DNA of 64,000 nucleotides, taken from assembly GCF_014195325.1 (NCBI RefSeq), contig NZ_JACIBK010000001.1, forward strand, positions 186,001 to 250,000, written 5' to 3'. Numbering within the stretch: position 1 is the first letter of the stretch; each line of letters starts with the position of its first letter. Below, piece after piece: positions 48,827-57,067 of the stretch. The notes beneath the pieces are model-generated. The model had not been told where the DNA came from. It saw only the letters and a program-made list of their open reading frames with translations, and searched no databases. The DNA is from Rhizobium sp. BK650. Its GTDB lineage: Bacteria; Pseudomonadota; Alphaproteobacteria; Rhizobiales; Rhizobiaceae. A program made the translations under genes and the position numbers.

Positions 48827-49510
48827 TCAATCTCCGCCGTCACCCAGCATGTGATCCGCCAGCCGGTAGCAGTGGCTCGCCTGATAGGCATTCCGGCCGC
48901 GGTTCATGTGTGTCAGGTTGAATGCGCGGATCGCCTGCAGCGCGCGGGGCATCGCCATGAATTTGCCGATCGAGGAAAAACCGCGGACCTTGATGCCGAA
49001 AATGTCCTCGCCTCTGGGGAAGATATAGCTGATGTCTTCCGGCCGTATGACGCAGCGCTTAAGGAAATCCTCGTCCACCTGGCCGTGATCGAGCGAGCGG
49101 TCGGCGGTGAAATCGGAAAGATGCACCAGGAACAAGGCGCGGATGTCCTCTCCGTCAGCATAGAGCGAGAAGAGCTCCATCCAGCTCGCATTGAGGCGAA
49201 CGAGCGCCTTGCCGGGCGTCGACGGCAGACAGGAGACCGACCAATAGTGACGCTCCGTCCGCCGCGGAATCGGGATGCACTCGCTGCCGTAACGCCCGAG
49301 AATATCCAGAACCTGTTTCGCCTGCGGCCGGCGCAGCAGCTTCTCGAATCTGGCGACGTATTTGAGGCGCAGTTCCAGGGATTGCGAGCGCTCCTCGGCG
49401 TCGCGCAGGATCGTCTCGCCCCGCATCCAGTCGCGCTGCTGCTCAAGATCGAGGAACCGGCGCAGGCCGGCGATGTTCTGGCGGCGCGCCGCGCTCACGT
49501 CATCTGCCAT
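48827..49510 (-). CDS. hypothetical protein
   Basis: 227 residues from the ATG at 49510 (GGGGA upstream). N-terminal helix (RRQNIAGLRRFLDLEQQRDWM), then an Arg-rich helical region and an alpha/beta segment (SIGKFMAMPRALQAIRAFNL near the C-terminus). No domain is recognised; a PAS-like fold was considered but not supported. Convergent with the preceding gene. Confidence 0.65.
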   Translation of the reverse strand: MADDVSAARRQNIAGLRRFLDLEQQRDWMRGETILRDAEERSQSLELRLKYVARFEKLLRRPQAKQVLDILGRYGSECIPIPRRTERHYWSVSCLPSTPGKALVRLNASWMELFSLYADGEDIRALFLVHLSDFTADRSLDHGQVDEDFLKRCVIRPEDISYIFPRGEDIFGIKVRGFSSIGKFMAMPRALQAIRAFNLTHMNRGRNAYQASHCYRLADHMLGDGGD

Positions 49511-49719
49511 GAAAGCAATCCCCGGCCTGCGGTTGCCAACAGCGTCTCCGCGCCTCGTTGGGCGGCGCGCTGTTATCCCTGGCTGCATATATCCATCATT
49601 TGCCGGCATGGGCCAAGGGCGGGTACGGCCGCGGCATTCGTGGGCGACGCCCAGCAGATCAGAAAGGTATCCCAGATACCTGAAATCAGAGCTATCTCAC
49701 GATCGGAAATCAGCGGCTG

Positions 49720-49872
49720 CTAATAGCCGCCGATAGCGCCGCTGGCGCGAACGGGACCGATCCCCAGCGGCGTTGCGTAGGTCGTGTTGTCGCCGCCGGT
49801 GCCGCTGGTTGCGCACCCTGAAACGGTCAGAAGCGCGATCGCCGCCGCGGCCAAAAGGTATTTTACGGGCAT
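49720..49872 (-). CDS. 50-residue lipoprotein
   Basis: Signal MPVKYLLAAAAIALLTVSGC with lipobox VSGC (Cys20), then a short polar tail ending GAIGGY. The longer frame (to 50490) is antisense to the VapE gene. No clear ribosome site (AGGGGGACAATGTC lies upstream). Function unknown. Confidence 0.7.
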   Translation of the reverse strand: MPVKYLLAAAAIALLTVSGCATSGTGGDNTTYATPLGIGPVRASGAIGGY

Positions 49873-50173
49873 GACATTGTCCCCCTTATCCGTCACGGCG
49901 CAGGCCTTCCGGGCCGGAGCATGAATATTCCCCAATACCATCGGCATCGGCAACTGTGGCAAGTACCTATTCGGGCGCAATTGCCTCTCACCGCTCCGAT
50001 CCGCTTGGACTTGCCAACTCGGCAGCGTGCCCTGGGGGCGTCGAGCCCTGACTCGCAGCGCGATTCTATCTGCCAACCATTTTCCGAATAGGTCTGGTGA
50101 CGTCCGAACCAGCCCACGTCCCCTTCTCCCAGTGGGGAGAAGGGACACCACTCCATCCCACGCGGAAAATCTC
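49873..50173. other. intergenic region upstream of the VapE gene
   Basis: No gene is seen. It holds one CTTCTCCC palindrome (50120-50144), just before the VapE start. Confidence 0.5.
50120..50144. repeat. CTTCTCCC palindrome
   Basis: Arms CCCCTTCTCCC (50120-50130) and GGGGAGAAGGG (50134-50144). Same family as 8293-8430 and 28900-28926. Confidence 0.8.
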
Positions 50174-51661
50174 ATGTCACATATGAACGCGCAGGCTTCG
50201 TCATGCGACTGGCTCGCCATGCTCAAGACCAACGACAAGGGCAATCCCCTTCCTGGCCTCACGCTCAACTGGACCGTGGTGCTGGAACACCATCCCGACG
50301 CGCGCGGAATGCTTGCCCTCGATGAATTCAGCGGCCGGACGATGCTGCTGCGCCGGCCGCCGTGGGATTTGCGCAAGGGCGACTGGAAGCCTCGCGCCGT
50401 CGGAAACAACGATCTTGCCGAAGCGGTGGAATGGCTGGAAGGATTCGGCCTGACGCCGAAGGTTTTCAACATCAATCCCATCATCGACAAGGTCGCCGGC
50501 CGGCATCCCTATCACCCCGTGAAAGACTGGCTGTCGTCACTGCCGGCATGGGATGGAACGCCGCGCGTCGATACGTTCCTGACTTGCTATCTCGGCGCCC
50601 AGGATACGCGCCTGAACCGCGCCTTCGCGCGCAAATGGCTCTCCGCGCTTGCAAGACGCGTCTTTGATCCCGGGTGCCAGTTCGACCATGTGCTGACCCT
50701 GCAGGGCAAGCAGGGCCTCGGAAAATCGTCATTCGGCCGGGCGCTCGTTCCGGTCGAGGAATGGGTGACCGACGGCCTGACGGTTGGCGAAAGCGCGCGC
50801 GAAGTGATCGAGATCACGCGCGGGCGTTGGGTCGTCGAGCTCGCGGAGCTTGCGGGCCGGTCGACCCGGGAGATCGAGACGATCAGGAAGTTCATCACGA
50901 TCCGCGTCGATACCGCACGCGGGGCGTATCAGCAGAAGCCCGACGACGTGCCCCGCCAGTTCGCCTTCTACGCCACGACCAACGCCGACGAGTTCCTGAC
51001 CGACACGAGCGGCAACCGCCGCTGGTGGCCGGTCAGGCCCGCCGGGATCGATCTCGCGGCCATCCGGGCCGACCGTGTGCAGATCTGGGCCGAGGTCATG
51101 ACGATCTGCGAGCATGAGCCACTGTGGCTGGACGACCCGGTATTGAAGGCCGATCTTGAAGCCCTGCATCACGGCGTGATGGATTTCGGCCCCACCTACG
51201 ATATCATCCGCGACCTGATCCCTGACGGCGACATGATGGTGCCGTGTGCGGACATGCGCAAGCTTCTGACCGGCGGAAGCGAGGATGCCAGCCGCCTGCC
51301 TGCCGGCTGGCGCGGCAACCTGCAGAGGGCGCTTGCCGGGCTGGGGTTCGACCGGTTTCGACGCCTGTCAATTGCCGCGGGCGCTCCGTGCGCGTCTATC
51401 GTCGTGGCGATGGGAACGCCCAGCCCTGGGCGAGATGGGCCGATAACCGCATCGTGTTCGAGCAAGACCTGCGAAGACGAGACGCGAGTTTCTAAAACGT
51501 GCCCTGCAAGTGGAGAGATGCCGCCCTTCGGGGACAAAGTCTCATCCGTCATGTTCGGCCTTTTGCCGAGCATCTGGCCACTGCAATTTCCTGACGACAA
51601 AGCAATTTTTTTCAGAGACTTAATCGGCCGGCGCAGATCCTCGGCACAAGGCCAAGGATGA
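50174..51661 (+). CDS. VapE-type (virulence-associated E) phage helicase with out-of-frame C-terminus
   Basis: About 495 residues in the open frame from the ATG at 50174. The P-loop ATPase core has Walker A TLQGKQGLGKSSF (about 178-190), the WVVELAELAGRS Walker-B-like segment, and FAFYATTNADEFLTDTSGNRRWWPV (about 258-282), all characteristic of VapE/phage replication helicases. After GLGFDRFRR (about position 51365) the frame no longer fits: the expected end GRSVRVYRRGDGNAQPWARW is in the next frame and stops at 51495. So the C-terminus has shifted by one frame, and the tail to 51661 is spurious. A prophage or satellite remnant; no integrase is seen. Confidence 0.8.
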   Translation: MSHMNAQASSCDWLAMLKTNDKGNPLPGLTLNWTVVLEHHPDARGMLALDEFSGRTMLLRRPPWDLRKGDWKPRAVGNNDLAEAVEWLEGFGLTPKVFNINPIIDKVAGRHPYHPVKDWLSSLPAWDGTPRVDTFLTCYLGAQDTRLNRAFARKWLSALARRVFDPGCQFDHVLTLQGKQGLGKSSFGRALVPVEEWVTDGLTVGESAREVIEITRGRWVVELAELAGRSTREIETIRKFITIRVDTARGAYQQKPDDVPRQFAFYATTNADEFLTDTSGNRRWWPVRPAGIDLAAIRADRVQIWAEVMTICEHEPLWLDDPVLKADLEALHHGVMDFGPTYDIIRDLIPDGDMMVPCADMRKLLTGGSEDASRLPAGWRGNLQRALAGLGFDRFRRLSIAAGAPCASIVVAMGTPSPGRDGPITASCSSKTCEDETRVSKTCPASGEMPPFGDKVSSVMFGLLPSIWPLQFPDDKAIFFRDLIGRRRSSAQGQG

Positions 51662-52113
51662 TGTCGCGGGTTTTGCAGTGGTCTGTCAGCTACCTGCGCC
51701 GCCCTTCGGGGCGGCTTTCTTTTTTGAGCCAGCTCGCGGAATCGCCGACAGCAATTACGAATGCACACGGAGTTATTGTAACCCCGTTTCGTTATATTTA
51801 TCAACGGGATACAGATGTTATTACGCAATTACGAAGATTATGGTGAAACATGGTGGAGAGGGAGGATGACGTTTGCGATGCACGGTTTCATATCTTCATG
51901 AGAAGTGGAAACGCGCTGTAACTCCGTAATTCGGTAATTTTTGCATCTAAGATACTGGATTCATTAAATTAACACGCTTACGCAATCTGCCGGAAAATGC
52001 GTAATCACACAAGCCGGACCGCCGTATCCCTCGAAAGCAAGGCCGGCAAGGGGCGATCGCCGCTTCGGCAGCTGACCTCGGGCGAAGGCTTGGCTCTTCA
52101 CGAGGCGGACGGT
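51662..52113. other. AT-rich non-coding region
   Basis: Base composition is distinctly lower in GC than elsewhere (51740-52000). There is an inverted repeat CCCGTT (51783-51788) / AACGGG (51803-51808), and TTACGCAATTACG / CGTAATTCGGTAAT repeats. No gene is supported. Probably part of a phage or mobile remnant. Confidence 0.5.
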
Positions 52114-52377
52114 TCAGTGAAGTACAGCGATGGCGGTGATCCCGGCCTCGGCTGCAGCGCGAATGATCGCCGCCCTCAATTCCCCGGGCTCAGCATTGCC
52201 CTGGACGACATCGAGACAGATCTTGATCGCCGCAAGATATTCCTCCCCGTCATCCGAGGGGAATTCCTTCATGAGTGCATTGGCGGCTCCGATGGCCGTT
52301 CGCACGGACAGGAGCCTGTCCGGATCGTGAAACATCAGGATCACGGGATCGAATTCGATTGGAGTGTCCCATTCCAT
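52114..52377 (-). CDS. DUF982 family protein
   Basis: 87 residues. WDTPIEFDPVILMFHDPDRLLSVRTAIGAANALMKEFPSDDGEEYLAAIKICLDVVQGNAEPGELRAAIIRAAAEAGI pattern (read in parts: VILMFHDP, VRTAIGAANALM, AIKICLDVVQG, AAIIRAAAEAGI) is DUF982, an abundant small family almost confined to Rhizobiales. Function unknown. It stands alone in the island region. Confidence 0.85.
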   Translation of the reverse strand: MEWDTPIEFDPVILMFHDPDRLLSVRTAIGAANALMKEFPSDDGEEYLAAIKICLDVVQGNAEPGELRAAIIRAAAEAGITAIAVLH

Positions 52378-52580
52378 GACACAATACTCCAGATGGGATG
52401 GCGTATTGTTAACTGTGCAAGAGGCGTGCCAGGGGAGGGGGCAGTCACGATGTCGTTGTCTGGTACCTGGATTTCAGCGATTTTGCTCCGGTTCCTGGTC
52501 GAGGTGCCCGATCGCTAGACCACTCCCGCGAGTGGTAGTAGATTGCGGATACCGAGGACGGATCTGCGCGGGGACGCGTG

Positions 52581-54344
52581 ATGGATCGAAAGCTTGCCGC
52601 AATCATGTCCGCCGACGTGGTTGGCTACAGTCGGCTGACGGCTCTTGATGAAGAAGGAACGATACGCGCTCTGGATCGAAGCCGGGAGCGGATCGACAGG
52701 CTTGTCGCGCAATATGCCGGCCGTATCTTCGGTCTTGCCGGAGATGGCATCATGGCCGAGTTCTCGAGCGCGGTTCAGGCAGTTCGCTGTGCGATTCAGA
52801 TCCAGCGTGAATTCTCGGCAGACGAAGGCGATGGCGACAGCAGCCTGAAATTACGTATCGGCATCAATCTCGGAGACGTTATTATCGCAGGCGACGATCT
52901 GCTTGGCGACGGCGTCAACGTGGCGGCGCGGCTGCAGTCGATCGCGGGATCGTCTGCGATATGCATTTCCGGTCCGGTTCGCGACCAGCTCGGTGCGAAA
53001 GCCGAATTCAGGGTCCGCAACATGGGCAAGCGGGTTCTGAAAAACATCCCGACCGCGATCCCCGTCTTCCAGGTCGATTGGTCGGCCGGGCCCGGCGTGT
53101 CGAGGGTGACCGGCTCGCCTTCGACTGCACCATCAGGTGATTCTTCCGGCCCCCCGGTCATCGCGATACTTCCCTTCGCCAATCTTGCGGGGGACGAGTT
53201 CTGGGAAAGGCTTGCTGTCGGACTTGCCGCAGACATTATCGCCGATCTTGCGCGTTATCCGAACCTCGCCGTGATCTCCCGGCAGACAATGATGGCCTAC
53301 AAGGGCTGCGAAAACGATGTCGTGTCGATCGGACGGCAGCTGAAGGCCGACTATGTGCTGGAGGGAAATCTTCAGGCGAGCGGAGATCAGGTGAGGATCT
53401 CGGTCCAGCTAACGGATGCGTCCAACGGGGCCAGTCTGTGGACCGCGCGTTACCACGAGACGGTCGACAACCTGTTTGAACTGCAGGATGCGGTCACGGC
53501 GAGCGTCGTCAACGCGCTCGGAAACTGCTCCGGGAAACTTCTCAAGTTCAGGCGCGACGTGCTCCGGCGTCAAAAACCTGCGAGCCTGCAGGCCTACGAC
53601 TGCTACCTCCTCGGCGAGGAACAGCTCGATCTGTTCACACGCGCCTCCATTGCAGAATCCATCCGGTTTCTTTCGCGCGCAGTCCAGCTTGATCCAAAGC
53701 TCGCGAGAGCATGGACCGGCTTGGGGTGTGCCTATTCCGCTGGCGTCTGCAACGGATTTTCCGAAGACCCGGCTTCGGCGGTCCGTCTTTTCGAAGACTG
53801 CGTCGAGAAGGCCCTGGAACTCGATCCGCAAGACCTGACCGCCAGGCTGGGCGCCGCCGGATTCAGAGCTTTGCGGGGTGATCTGGAAGGTGCTTTGGAC
53901 GATCATGAGATGGTCCTGACATCCGCACCCCATGACGCCGACACGATCGCAATGCTGGCTGGCAACATGGCGCTGGTCGCGGGTGAACCGAAGCACGGCT
54001 GCGAGCTCGCAAGGCGAGCCATCCGACTCAATCCCAGCATACCCTGGTACTATGGCATGCTTGGCCGCTGCTGCTTCGTCGCTGGCCTGTACAAGGAATG
54101 CATCGCGGCTCTCAACAAGGCTCCGCCCCAATCGCCGGCGACGCTCCTGTTCACGGCGATGGCGGCCGCGATGCTCAACCGCGAAGGCGATGCGGCACGG
54201 TTCGTTGCTCGTCTGGATGAGCCCTTCCCCGGATTCTCGGCGGAAGCTTTTATACGGGGCTATCCGGTTACGAATCCGGTGGCGCTTGCGGCAATCCGCA
54301 ACGGCGCCGAACGCCTGCGCTCACGAGCGGCAGGAGAAAGTTGA
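52581..54344 (+). CDS. class III adenylate/guanylate cyclase with FlgO-like and TPR region
   Basis: 587 residues from the ATG at 52581. The N-terminal CHD cyclase domain has KLAAIMSADVVGYSRLTALDEEGT (about 4-27) with the metal-binding Asp, GRIFGLAGDGIMAEF and LKLRIGINLGDVIIAGDDLLGDGVNVAARLQ (second Asp region). The middle segment VIAILPFANLAGDEFWERLAVGLAADIIADLARYP matches the conserved part of similar rhizobial cyclases, and the C-terminus has TPR-like repeats (about 385-560). Such proteins are numerous in rhizobia and answer unknown signals. Confidence 0.9.
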   Translation: MDRKLAAIMSADVVGYSRLTALDEEGTIRALDRSRERIDRLVAQYAGRIFGLAGDGIMAEFSSAVQAVRCAIQIQREFSADEGDGDSSLKLRIGINLGDVIIAGDDLLGDGVNVAARLQSIAGSSAICISGPVRDQLGAKAEFRVRNMGKRVLKNIPTAIPVFQVDWSAGPGVSRVTGSPSTAPSGDSSGPPVIAILPFANLAGDEFWERLAVGLAADIIADLARYPNLAVISRQTMMAYKGCENDVVSIGRQLKADYVLEGNLQASGDQVRISVQLTDASNGASLWTARYHETVDNLFELQDAVTASVVNALGNCSGKLLKFRRDVLRRQKPASLQAYDCYLLGEEQLDLFTRASIAESIRFLSRAVQLDPKLARAWTGLGCAYSAGVCNGFSEDPASAVRLFEDCVEKALELDPQDLTARLGAAGFRALRGDLEGALDDHEMVLTSAPHDADTIAMLAGNMALVAGEPKHGCELARRAIRLNPSIPWYYGMLGRCCFVAGLYKECIAALNKAPPQSPATLLFTAMAAAMLNREGDAARFVARLDEPFPGFSAEAFIRGYPVTNPVALAAIRNGAERLRSRAAGES

Positions 54345-54429
54345 CCGCCAACCAGCTGTGAGCTCGGGCATAGCCGGCGTTACTGAGAACGGGCAATCCG
54401 TCACAGCAGGCAATATTCTGCGTGCATCC

Positions 54430-54760
54430 TGCCGGCTACAGCATCGGCCCGAAAATCGGAATGGATTTTCGGAAAGCCTGATGCGTAGATTCAGAGGTCG
54501 AGCGTCCTTTGTGCGCCCGAATGGACGCGCGGCGCTCTAGGTTCACGTCATTTGTATTTCGGTTGATATTCGTGACCCATTTTGCCCGCTGGCGCTGAAA
54601 CTTAAGTCTTCATGCCGAGTTAAACGCGCCGGGCCGTGCGGCCGGGGGACCCGATAGCCCTCAACCCCACTAAAGTCGGCTGTACGGTCCACCTGCATCA
54701 ATCGCGCCACGCCAGCCGTCTTCGGTTCGGTTTTTGATCGTCTCTCTTCGTTGACACTGC
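54430..54760 (+). repeat. ~330-bp structured repeat, copy 1
   Basis: It is closely similar (roughly 85-90% by eye) to 56295-56637. The first third (to about 54540) is a known-looking RIME-type palindrome (CGAAAATCGGAATGGATTTTCG; then GAGCGTCC...GGCGCTC). The second part contains a core with a long possible stem: 54631-54644 pairs with 54677-54690 over 14 bp including three G-U pairs on the plus strand. It ends in CGTTGACACTG. Confidence 0.85.
54541..54700 (+). ncRNA. candidate structured RNA within repeat copy 1
   Basis: A second hairpin TCACG (54543-54547) / CGTGA (54571-54575) lies upstream of the 14-bp stem (54631-54644/54677-54690), whose loop has an inner GGGG/CCCC pairing. Between the copies a G-U pair in copy 1 is an A-U pair in copy 2, which keeps the pairing only on the plus strand. 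Expression is not known. Confidence 0.35.
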
Positions 54761-55059
54761 AGAGCACGCAGTGGGCGCACCTCGAAGTGGCGAGCGGCTG
54801 CTGTGGAACAGATATCAGCACGGCCCGAGGGCTTATGATCGGCGGTGCCTGTTGTTTCCGTCCTGACAGATCTTTTTATGAGCCTTTCGGTCAGCCGTGT
54901 AATTTTCGTAGTGCTCCTCGACCCTCCTGCATGCCTCCCGGGACTGCACTTCCACCGTCGGCAATACGTCAAAAGGACTGCCCTGATCGTCCTTTGAGTA
55001 ATCTGGCGAAAGCGGCATCGTCAGGACTAAGCTGTACGGGTTCGTGTTTGGAGCAAGCC

Positions 55060-56025
55060 ATGGAGTTGGTCGAATACTGCCTGCGCAAGCTGGGAAGCTT
55101 TTTTTACAACACCTACTACCTGAATGGAAAGGCAATGGCGCTCAGTTTCGCCATTTCCATTGGCCTGGTTCTGACGGTTTTCGCGGTGGAACTCACCTAT
55201 GTGGGGTTCGGCAATTCCGGGTTCCGTCGGGTTTTCTTCGAACGCAGCAAATCCACAATCACCGACATCGTCTATTTCGTCCTTCAGGCGACGGGAATGA
55301 TTACGCTATTTGCGGCGCTCGCATCATTCGGTCTGTCCTATGCCATCACCCACGCGGCTCAGGATGCCCCCCACCTGGACCTTGCCCGCAGGCTGCCAGG
55401 CTGGGCACAGGTTCTCTTGTTCCTGGTGCTGACAGACTTCTTGAGCTACTGGCAGCATCGGTTGATGCACCGGCTGCCCGTACTATGGCGGCTCCATGAA
55501 TTTCACCACGCAGCCGAAGAGTTCAACGCGCTGACTTCGGCGCGGGAGCATCCGCTGGAGAAGGCCATAAACATGGCCATTATGGTCGTTCCGGCACTGC
55601 TTGTCGGCCTGCCGACGGCCGAATTCGCCTTCGTGACCATCACCTTTGGCGCCATTGGTCTGGTCAAGCACAGTGCCATTCCCTGGCATGGCTGGTTTGG
55701 CAAATACGTGATCCAGTCGCCACGCGACCACTACATCCATCACTCCCGGGTGCGGGAACATCACGACAAGAATTTCGCCAATTATTTCCCGATCTGGGAT
55801 CATTTGTTCGGCACCTATTACGAGGGCGGTGCAGACGGTGCAAAGCTCGGTCTGGACCGCGACTACTTCAACCAAACCGATCCATTCCGCGAAACCATCG
55901 CCACAGAAATCCGCTTCTTCCAACGCGCGGGACAAGCTGCCAAGGCCAAGTACGGCATAAGCCCCATAAGCGGAAAACCTGCCTCGCCGCAGGGGCTGTC
56001 GGCCAGAAATCTTCGGCGACCTTGA
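55060..56025 (+). CDS. sterol desaturase/fatty acid hydroxylase superfamily protein
   Basis: 321 residues from the ATG at 55060 (GGAGCAAG upstream). Four or so membrane helices with the di-iron histidine boxes: HRLMH (about 136-140), HEFHH (about 148-152) and HYIHH (about 227-231, in RDHYIHHSR). It hydroxylates or desaturates a lipid. The gene sits between two copies of a repeat and is thus in a variable region. Confidence 0.9.
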   Translation: MELVEYCLRKLGSFFYNTYYLNGKAMALSFAISIGLVLTVFAVELTYVGFGNSGFRRVFFERSKSTITDIVYFVLQATGMITLFAALASFGLSYAITHAAQDAPHLDLARRLPGWAQVLLFLVLTDFLSYWQHRLMHRLPVLWRLHEFHHAAEEFNALTSAREHPLEKAINMAIMVVPALLVGLPTAEFAFVTITFGAIGLVKHSAIPWHGWFGKYVIQSPRDHYIHHSRVREHHDKNFANYFPIWDHLFGTYYEGGADGAKLGLDRDYFNQTDPFRETIATEIRFFQRAGQAAKAKYGISPISGKPASPQGLSARNLRRP

Positions 56026-56686
56026 AACCATTTCTACTGTAGAAGATGATCGAACGGCCGGAGTTGCGCAAAGCGGCGCGGCGCGGCGGAGCATAATCTG
56101 CAGGTCCGCGCGAGACATGTCCGCGATCCGGCCGGCGCGTCTTCGAGGAGGGTGGCGGTGTCGCAGGCGACTGGTCAGATCTTATAATGTCTCATCAGTG
56201 GCCGGGCGGGTCGTATCCTTCGGCAGTGTAAGCTGTGCCGGCAACGAGATCTGATTCATCGATTTCAGCGGCAGTCATTGAACTTGATGCCTTCTGCCGG
56301 CTCCAGCAGGGCGCGAAAATCGGAATCGATCTTCGGAAAGCCTGATGCGTGGATTCAAAGAGTTAGAACGTCCTTTGTGCGTCCCAATGGACGCACGGCG
56401 TTCCAGGTTTCACGTCATTTGTATTTCGGTTGATATTCGTGACTGACTTTTTCTCCTGGCACTGAAACTTAAGTCTTCACCCCGAGTTAAACGCGTGGGA
56501 CCGTGCGGCCGGGGGACCCATTAGCCCTCAACCCCACTAAAGTCGGCTGTACGGTCCACCTGCTTCAATCGCTCCGCGTCAATCATCTCCAGTCCGGTTA
56601 TCGATCGTCCCGATCCCCGCTCTCCGTTGACACTGAGACTACGCCATGAATTCTATGTTTCGAGCTATTGCTGCAGGGTGAGCGTG
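56026..56686. other. long intergenic region holding repeat copy 2
   Basis: No gene is seen. 56295-56637 is the second copy of the repeat. 56026-56294 holds nothing identifiable. Confidence 0.5.
56295..56637 (+). repeat. ~330-bp structured repeat, copy 2
   Basis: Second copy of 54430-54760. Stem 56498-56511 with 56544-56557. The last part has TTGACA (56627-56632) followed at 18 bp by TTCTAT (56651-56656), a usable promoter for the next gene. Confidence 0.85.
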
Positions 56687-56869
56687 ATGAACAGAGTTCG
56701 GAAACTTGTGATCGCCGGGCTGGTTATCGGATTGGCAATCCTGGCTTCATCGTGCACGACACACCGAAGCGCAAACAGCGCCGATTTCCAGTATCAGCCC
56801 GGGCATTCGAGGAACCCGGCATGCAGCCAGGGCTTCAGGCCCACCAATGCGCTGTCCTGCAGGTATTGA
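56687..56869 (+). CDS. 60-residue lipoprotein
   Basis: Signal MNRVRKLVIAGLVIGLAILA with lipobox LASSC (Cys23), then a short polar tail containing two further Cys near the C-terminus. GCAGGGTGAGCG precedes the ATG. It lies 50 bp after repeat copy 2, which could provide its promoter. Function unknown. Confidence 0.7.
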   Translation: MNRVRKLVIAGLVIGLAILASSCTTHRSANSADFQYQPGHSRNPACSQGFRPTNALSCRY

Positions 56870-57067
56870 GTTGCGGGCGGGGTAACGTGGCCTGAGCTGC
56901 GTTCTCACGAAAGCTAGGCCGGCAAAGGGCTACCGCCTCTTGCGTTTGGAACTGGAGCTTGAGCGATCCCGGTTCGCGGTGGCGAGGTGGGATTCGTATG
57001 GCCCCGTAAACCGGCGGCATTTGCTTTTCGGCGGGCACTACTTAAGGTGATGCCCGAGGGGAATCAC

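Larger units (their letters stand above)
54345..55059. other. long intergenic region holding repeat copy 1
   Basis: No gene is seen. 54430-54760 is the first copy of the ~330-bp repeat; 54761-55059 holds nothing I can identify, apart from the leader of the sterol-desaturase-type gene. Confidence 0.5.

Noticed and set aside
48827..49510. PAS domain (PAS_5 type) in the hypothetical protein
   Set aside because: Conserved positions of that family could not be placed; left as hypothetical.
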